DNA of 10,000 bases, taken from contig JAIWNQ010000109.1 of assembly GCA_020216745.1 (NCBI GenBank), positions 1 through 10,000 of the forward strand, written 5' to 3'. Origin of the DNA: Candidatus Hydrogenedens sp. (GTDB lineage: Bacteria; Hydrogenedentota; Hydrogenedentia; Hydrogenedentales; Hydrogenedentaceae). The notes under the pieces are model-generated. The model was not told the origin of the DNA. It made no database searches and saw only the letters and a program-made list of their open reading frames with translations. The position numbers were made by a program, and so were the translations under genes. This document shows, one piece after another, positions 7,902 through 10,000 of this stretch; the first letter of the stretch is position 1, and each line of letters begins with the position of its first letter.

Positions 7902-9095
7902 CTATTTGTTGAGGACGGTGATGCATTCTATATGAGGTGTTTGAGGAAACATATCTACTGCTGTAACGCTACTTATTTTCCAACCTTCTGAAATAAGGTT
8001 TTTAATATCTCTAAACATAGTAACAGGCTCGCATGAAACATAAATAATATACTTTGTTTTAGATTTCGAGAGGGATGGAATAATCTTTTTTGCCCCTGTT
8101 CTTGGAGGGTCAAGCAATACAATATCCCAACTTTCGTCTTCTAAATATTTAATCATTACCTCTTCATCCACAGTTATATAATCAAATTTTGAGTTGTTCT
8201 TTGCCACTGTTATGGCGAATGGGTCTATATCGATACCAATGATATGTTTTGTTTGTGGTTGGTCAATAGTTAAGTTTCCAGAGCCAGAATATAAATCAAG
8301 GATTTTATCTCCCATCTGAAGCCAAGGAGTAACCTGATTTTTAAGCAAATCATTTAGAATAAGGCTATTTTGCGAGAACGAACCGTTTACAATAGGGATA
8401 TTTTTATAGATAAAATAAAAACGTTCATGTTGTTGACGGGAATAATTATAATTGTATTTGTAGTTATTTAGTAAATATTTATCCTTATTTATTGTGAATA
8501 AATAATATTCATCGGTATTTATATTTATAGTTATTGTTATATCATTTATTATCTTCTTTTCTGATAAGTCTTCCCATAGTTCTTTTATTTTTGGATGTAT
8601 GAGAACACAGTGATGAAGTTCAATTATTTCTTTTGAATGAAATTTATAAAAACCTAACTTATTACCATTTCCATGTAAATTAACTCTTGTTCGGTAGTAA
8701 TATTGGTGATTTGCATTGTATTCTAACTTAACATCTGGTTCATCAATATTCAAAAATCTCTTTATATTTTCTTTTATAAGGTTTCTTTTATATTCTATTT
8801 GTTTTTGATAGGATAGCATTCCCCACATACATCCGCCACAGATTCCCATATAAGGGCATTTCTTTTCGATTCTATTCGGTGATTCTCTAATAATTTCATC
8901 AATTATTCCCCACGCCATATTTTTTTTATCTGAAATTGTTTTAATCTGTACAATATCGCCAGGGTATGTAAAAGGAGTCATAATTACACAATTTTTGTGT
9001 CTGCCCAAACCATATCCCCCATTGACAATAGTCGTTATTTCCAATTCAATTAATGACTCCTTCATGTTTACATTCTTTCTTTTTCGTTTTTCCAT
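7902..9095 (-). CDS. rlmD: TrmA/RlmD-family RNA (uracil-5-)-methyltransferase
   Basis: SAM-dependent enzyme that methylates C5 of a uridine in RNA, most likely 23S rRNA (RlmD/RlmCD type); the exact target cannot be read from sequence. At 397 residues it is typical. Seen: an N-terminal TRAM domain (about 14-70); cluster cysteines C-x5-C-x2-C (80, 86, 89) plus Cys163; a catalytic Rossmann domain with LDLYSGSGN (266-274), IGIDID (286-291), DPPRTG (329-334), the nucleophile Cys355 in VSCEP, and the C-terminal FPQTPHIE (383-390). Residues about 183-232 are unusually rich in Asn, Tyr, Lys and Ile. The start is uncertain. The ATG at 9095 overlaps the upstream gene by 28 bp and has no Shine-Dalgarno; the ATG at 9065 (residue 11) begins two bases after that gene's stop, again with only a weak AGAAAG, and would still leave the TRAM domain whole. 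Confidence 0.93.
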   Translation of the reverse strand: MEKRKRKNVNMKESLIELEITTIVNGGYGLGRHKNCVIMTPFTYPGDIVQIKTISDKKNMAWGIIDEIIRESPNRIEKKCPYMGICGGCMWGMLSYQKQIEYKRNLIKENIKRFLNIDEPDVKLEYNANHQYYYRTRVNLHGNGNKLGFYKFHSKEIIELHHCVLIHPKIKELWEDLSEKKIINDITITININTDEYYLFTINKDKYLLNNYKYNYNYSRQQHERFYFIYKNIPIVNGSFSQNSLILNDLLKNQVTPWLQMGDKILDLYSGSGNLTIDQPQTKHIIGIDIDPFAITVAKNNSKFDYITVDEEVMIKYLEDESWDIVLLDPPRTGAKKIIPSLSKSKTKYIIYVSCEPVTMFRDIKNLISEGWKISSVTAVDMFPQTPHIECITVLNK

Positions 9096-9781
9096 TTTTC
9101 GTAATTAGATAATTGCTGGATTAATTGTGTGTGGTATAAATAAAAATTATGTATTTTACCTATACTATATGGTGCAAAATAGAAAAGAGGGAGGTCTATA
9201 TTGTTTTTACCTTTTATAGTTATTTTTTGTTTGCATTTTACATAGATAATATTTTCATTAAGTTGTTGTTTCCCAATTTCTATACCGTTTTCTCCAAAAA
9301 ATAGGATTCCAGCTCCTGACTCGGATTCTATAGAAGCGAGTTCTGACTTGTTATTTTCAGTGTGTATTTTTGAATCTATTTTCTTAATTTGCTTATTTGG
9401 ATATATGTAAAATGGGAAATAATCGCATTTGTCAATTGTGCTATTGCTAATTAATAACTGTGCTTTTATATAAATAGCAGGGAAGCCATATAAAACTTTG
9501 TAAGTCAACCTTAGTCTTTTATTATCAGAGATAATTATAAGTTGAAAACCACATGATTTTTCATCAATGTCTTCTGAGAATTCTATATCACTGATTTCAT
9601 CAAAAAATTGTTCACCTCCATCGCCGACAAGTTTTACATGGATATTTCCCCTTCCAATCCACTCAAAGTTCATCGGCAAATATACAAGAGAATCAAGGCT
9701 TCCTGTAATTGATGACCAAGTAGACTGTAATTCAGGTGTTCTTATTTCTACTTTTAATCTGTCTACTGATGATAAATACAT
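9068..9781 (-). CDS. beta-rich protein of unknown function
   Basis: I do not recognise this 237-residue protein. It has no signal peptide, membrane helix or catalytic motif. It alternates charged and hydrophobic residues in a pattern expected of beta strands, for example NFEWIGRGN (38-46) and LRLTYKVLYGFPAIYIKA (90-107). The second resembles strands of galactose-mutarotase-like or other beta-sandwich carbohydrate-binding folds, but that is only an impression. The C-terminus is a short Gln/Lys/Glu-rich helix. I chose the ATG at 9781 because AAAAGGA (9800-9794) ends 12 bases before it; the alternative TTG at 9793 abuts that sequence and leaves no spacing. It lies 45 bp after the peptide-permease gene and touches or overlaps the methyltransferase gene, so the three are probably one transcript. 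Confidence 0.78.
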   Translation of the reverse strand: MYLSSVDRLKVEIRTPELQSTWSSITGSLDSLVYLPMNFEWIGRGNIHVKLVGDGGEQFFDEISDIEFSEDIDEKSCGFQLIIISDNKRLRLTYKVLYGFPAIYIKAQLLISNSTIDKCDYFPFYIYPNKQIKKIDSKIHTENNKSELASIESESGAGILFFGENGIEIGKQQLNENIIYVKCKQKITIKGKNNIDLPLFYFAPYSIGKIHNFYLYHTQLIQQLSNYEKWKNEKERM

Positions 9782-9793
9782 ATTAGGAAACAA

Positions 9794-9800
9794 TCCTTTT
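9794..9800 (-). promoter_or_regulatory. ribosome binding site that decides the start of the unknown gene
   Basis: On the minus strand this reads AAAAGGA. It is directly adjacent to an in-frame TTG (9793-9791) and 12 bases from the ATG at 9781. Zero spacing makes TTG unlikely, so the ATG is preferred although 12 is slightly long. Confidence 0.5.
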
Positions 9801-9826
9801 GTTTATAACGATAAATGTTTAAAATT

Positions 9827-10000
9827 TTAGCCTATTTTCTCATTACTTGCATCTTGAAGGCTATCGCCTAATAGATTTAGTAAAAGAAGGGTAAATGTAA
9901 ATATAATAGCTGGAAAAATAAGTAACCATGGATATTCTTCCATAACTTCAACACCATCTCTTATAAGGACGCCCAAAGAACACATTGGGGGTTGAACACC
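9827..10000 (-). CDS. peptide ABC transporter permease, C-terminal fragment (DppC/OppC type)
   Basis: Only the last 57 residues are inside the window; the gene continues past the right edge. The fragment starts GVQPPMCSLGVLI, matching the 'GVQPP.pSWG.ml' segment after the EAA loop of DppC/OppC inner-membrane permeases. A hydrophobic final helix follows (PWLLIFPAIIFTFTLLLLN), then LLGDSLQDA, the family's usual ending (LLGDgLrDAlDP). It ends soon after that with TAA. These permeases pair with a DppB-like partner, two ATPases and a binding lipoprotein to import di- or oligopeptides or nickel; those genes would be expected beyond the edge. The residues at the usual 'P-S-W-G' position read Cys-Ser-Leu-Gly, a mild deviation. 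Confidence 0.93.
   Translation of the reverse strand, partial: GVQPPMCSLGVLIRDGVEVMEEYPWLLIFPAIIFTFTLLLLNLLGDSLQDASNEKIG

Noticed and set aside
9567..9830. Plus-strand open frame of 87 codons opposite the unknown gene
   Set aside because: It is antisense to a well-supported minus-strand gene and its permease neighbour, with no ribosome binding site or motif.

Overview
This window is an AT-rich stretch of bacterial chromosome with conserved housekeeping genes and a few genes I do not recognise. The envelope genes (a lipoprotein with a clear lipobox, an RlpA-like double-psi beta-barrel protein) fit a diderm bacterium. The isoleucyl-tRNA synthetase is of the long 'type 2' form. The wording of its motifs (HPGH, a tryptophan-rich WWWAQGGTALS stretch, KLSKR) reminds me of planctomycete-like synthetases. 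I therefore suspect an uncultured low-GC bacterium from the Planctomycetes or a neighbouring candidate phylum, but this is an inference from recall, not a measured phylogeny. I see no rRNA, tRNA, CRISPR array, transposase, prophage or integrase, and no defence system.

Layout, left to right. At 143-850 (+) is an unrecognised membrane protein with a poorly defined start, followed by a 171-bp gap. At 1022-4429 (+) is ileS, which converges on a minus-strand pair. That pair is cinA (6135-4960), transcribed first, then the rlpA-like gene (4908-4510), 51 bp downstream. An 81-bp divergent intergenic region separates cinA from hemW (6217-7359, +); it holds a perfect 22-bp palindrome that carries a TATAAT box on each strand. 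A small lipoprotein gene (7429-7857, +) follows hemW. It converges on a second minus-strand cluster, read from the right edge: the C-terminus of a DppC/OppC-type peptide ABC permease (from 10000 to 9827), a beta-rich protein of unknown function (9781-9068), and a TrmA/RlmD-family RNA uracil-5-methyltransferase (to 7902).

Functionally this is mostly translation (ileS, RNA methyltransferase), iron-sulfur and heme enzymology (hemW; the methyltransferase also has a cluster-type cysteine set), envelope biology (rlpA-like, lipoprotein, peptide transporter) and nucleotide repair (cinA). There is no convincing new multi-gene system. The observations most worth checking are: a CinA whose C-terminal amidase domain has lost its active-site motif; an RlpA-like protein that lacks the histidine expected at its active site; the palindromic divergent promoter; and the unknown gene between the transporter and the methyltransferase.
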